A stretch of 47,777 nt of DNA, taken from positions 1 through 47,777 of the forward strand of contig JAQICC010000427.1 of NCBI GenBank assembly GCA_027858735.1, in the 5' to 3' direction. This DNA is from Salinivirgaceae bacterium (GTDB lineage: Bacteria; Bacteroidota; Bacteroidia; Bacteroidales; SZUA-534). This document shows, piece by piece, positions 47,395 through 47,777 of the stretch. Within the stretch, counting starts at the first letter, position 1; the number at the start of each line of letters is the position of its first letter. The notes under the pieces are model-generated. The model ran no database searches, was not told where the DNA came from, and saw only the letters and a list, made by a program, of their open reading frames with translations. A program made the translations under genes and the position numbers.

Positions 47395-47524
47395 TATAAC
47401 GATGACAATAAACGTTGGCGCTTTGTTTCATGTTGGTTTTTGGTTTATAAAACACTGTTAAGTTAAAATTATTTCCGCTTTTTACAAACTGCTTAAAGCG
47501 CTAACTTTTATTGTGGGTTGAACT
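47394..47524. repeat. Inverted-repeat boundary element D (cassette-like site)
   Basis: About 130 bp. The left end TATAACGATGACAATAAACG(TTGGCGCTTTG) and the reverse complement of the right end (TTCAACCCACAATAAAAGTT then AGCGCTTTAA) pair along about 28 bp with few mismatches (core ACAATAAA.GTTRGCGCTTT). It begins with the same TATAAC-type core as element C and lies upstream of the FISUMP gene. Confidence 0.65.
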
Positions 47525-47777
47525 AAATCCCTACTGGATAGCTTTTTCAAATATAAACTATAATTTAAGATAAATAAATACATTTTGATTATATTTGAAG
47601 AATTAGAGGATTTGGTTATTTTAATACGTGTTTATTTATTTTTAATCATACTACCTCTAATATAACTTCCTGATTTTCAATTCCGAAAATTTGAAAACCG
47701 TCGATAAGTACATAGAACAAAAATTTCAAAAACTGCCCGGATTGTAGTTCAACCTGGACTCATCGCTGGGTCTTGCA
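47525..47777. other. Right-end region without a supported gene
   Basis: 253 bp to the window edge. Both strands carry short open stretches that look weakly protein-like at about 47640-47777 (minus QSGQFLKFLFYVLIDGFQ; plus TVDKYIEQKFQKLPGL). Neither has a start within the window, and the minus one is interrupted by a TGA. A gene tail crossing the edge cannot be excluded. Confidence 0.3.

Noticed and set aside
42672-47524. Calling elements A-D canonical attC sites
   Set aside because: The ends (GGTAACG, GGCAACA, TATAACG) do not satisfy RYYYAAC/GTTRRRY, the elements are mostly longer than known attC, and no integrase gene is in the window. They are described only as cassette-like.
1-47777. CRISPR array, tRNA or rRNA genes
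   Set aside because: No regularly spaced identical short repeats and no cloverleaf or rRNA-like conserved segments were recognised on either strand. A dedicated scan could still find a missed tRNA.

Overview
The window comes from an AT-rich member of the Bacteroidota, most likely a free-living, probably marine Marinilabiliales/Cytophagales-type organism. The evidence is a SusC/SusD pair, a hybrid two-component system (HTCS), three large proteins with C-terminal type IX secretion (T9SS) sorting domains, many lipoproteins and weak Shine-Dalgarno signals. No rRNA, tRNA, CRISPR or phage genes were seen.

Left and centre (0.3-36.8 kb) form a glycan-utilisation region. On the minus strand lie a GH2 lipoprotein, two paralogous clan GH-A glycoside hydrolases (1823 and about 1140 aa; GH86/GH39-like) with Ig-like and CBM6-like modules and T9SS tails, and a GH3 beta-glycosidase lipoprotein. 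A 1680-aa cadherin-repeat T9SS protein is encoded divergently. Next, on the minus strand, come an orphan ABC-type sugar-binding lipoprotein, a periplasmic GH2 and an HTCS sensor/regulator. Divergent from the HTCS is a compact GH2-susC-susD operon closed by a clear terminator. The likely scheme is: secreted GH-A enzymes cut the polysaccharide, SusCD imports oligosaccharides, the GH2 and GH3 enzymes finish degradation, and the HTCS senses an intermediate. The abundance of GH2 enzymes and the CBM6-bearing GH-A enzymes suggest a galactan-type substrate (agar or porphyran-like), but this is inference only.

36.8-38.1 kb is a gene-poor scar with palindromes and remnants of at least one broken ORF. 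38.1-42.4 kb is a tight arginine operon, argB-argD-argC-argJ.

42.5-47.6 kb is the most unusual part. Three unrelated minus-strand modules (M1 aminopeptidase, ParD/ParE-type toxin-antitoxin, PKD-FISUMP lipoprotein) are each bounded by long imperfect inverted-repeat elements of about 130-315 bp whose ends begin with a TAAC-type core. Two of these elements are clear direct repeats of each other. The layout resembles an integron-like cassette array, but the sites do not match the canonical attC consensus and no integrase is in the window. It is the best candidate here for an undescribed system.

Other structures of note are a 279-bp element bounded by perfect 20-bp inverted repeats in the HTCS/PUL divergent region, REP-like hairpins shared between two distant intergenic regions, and a recent in-frame tandem duplication in the cadherin protein.
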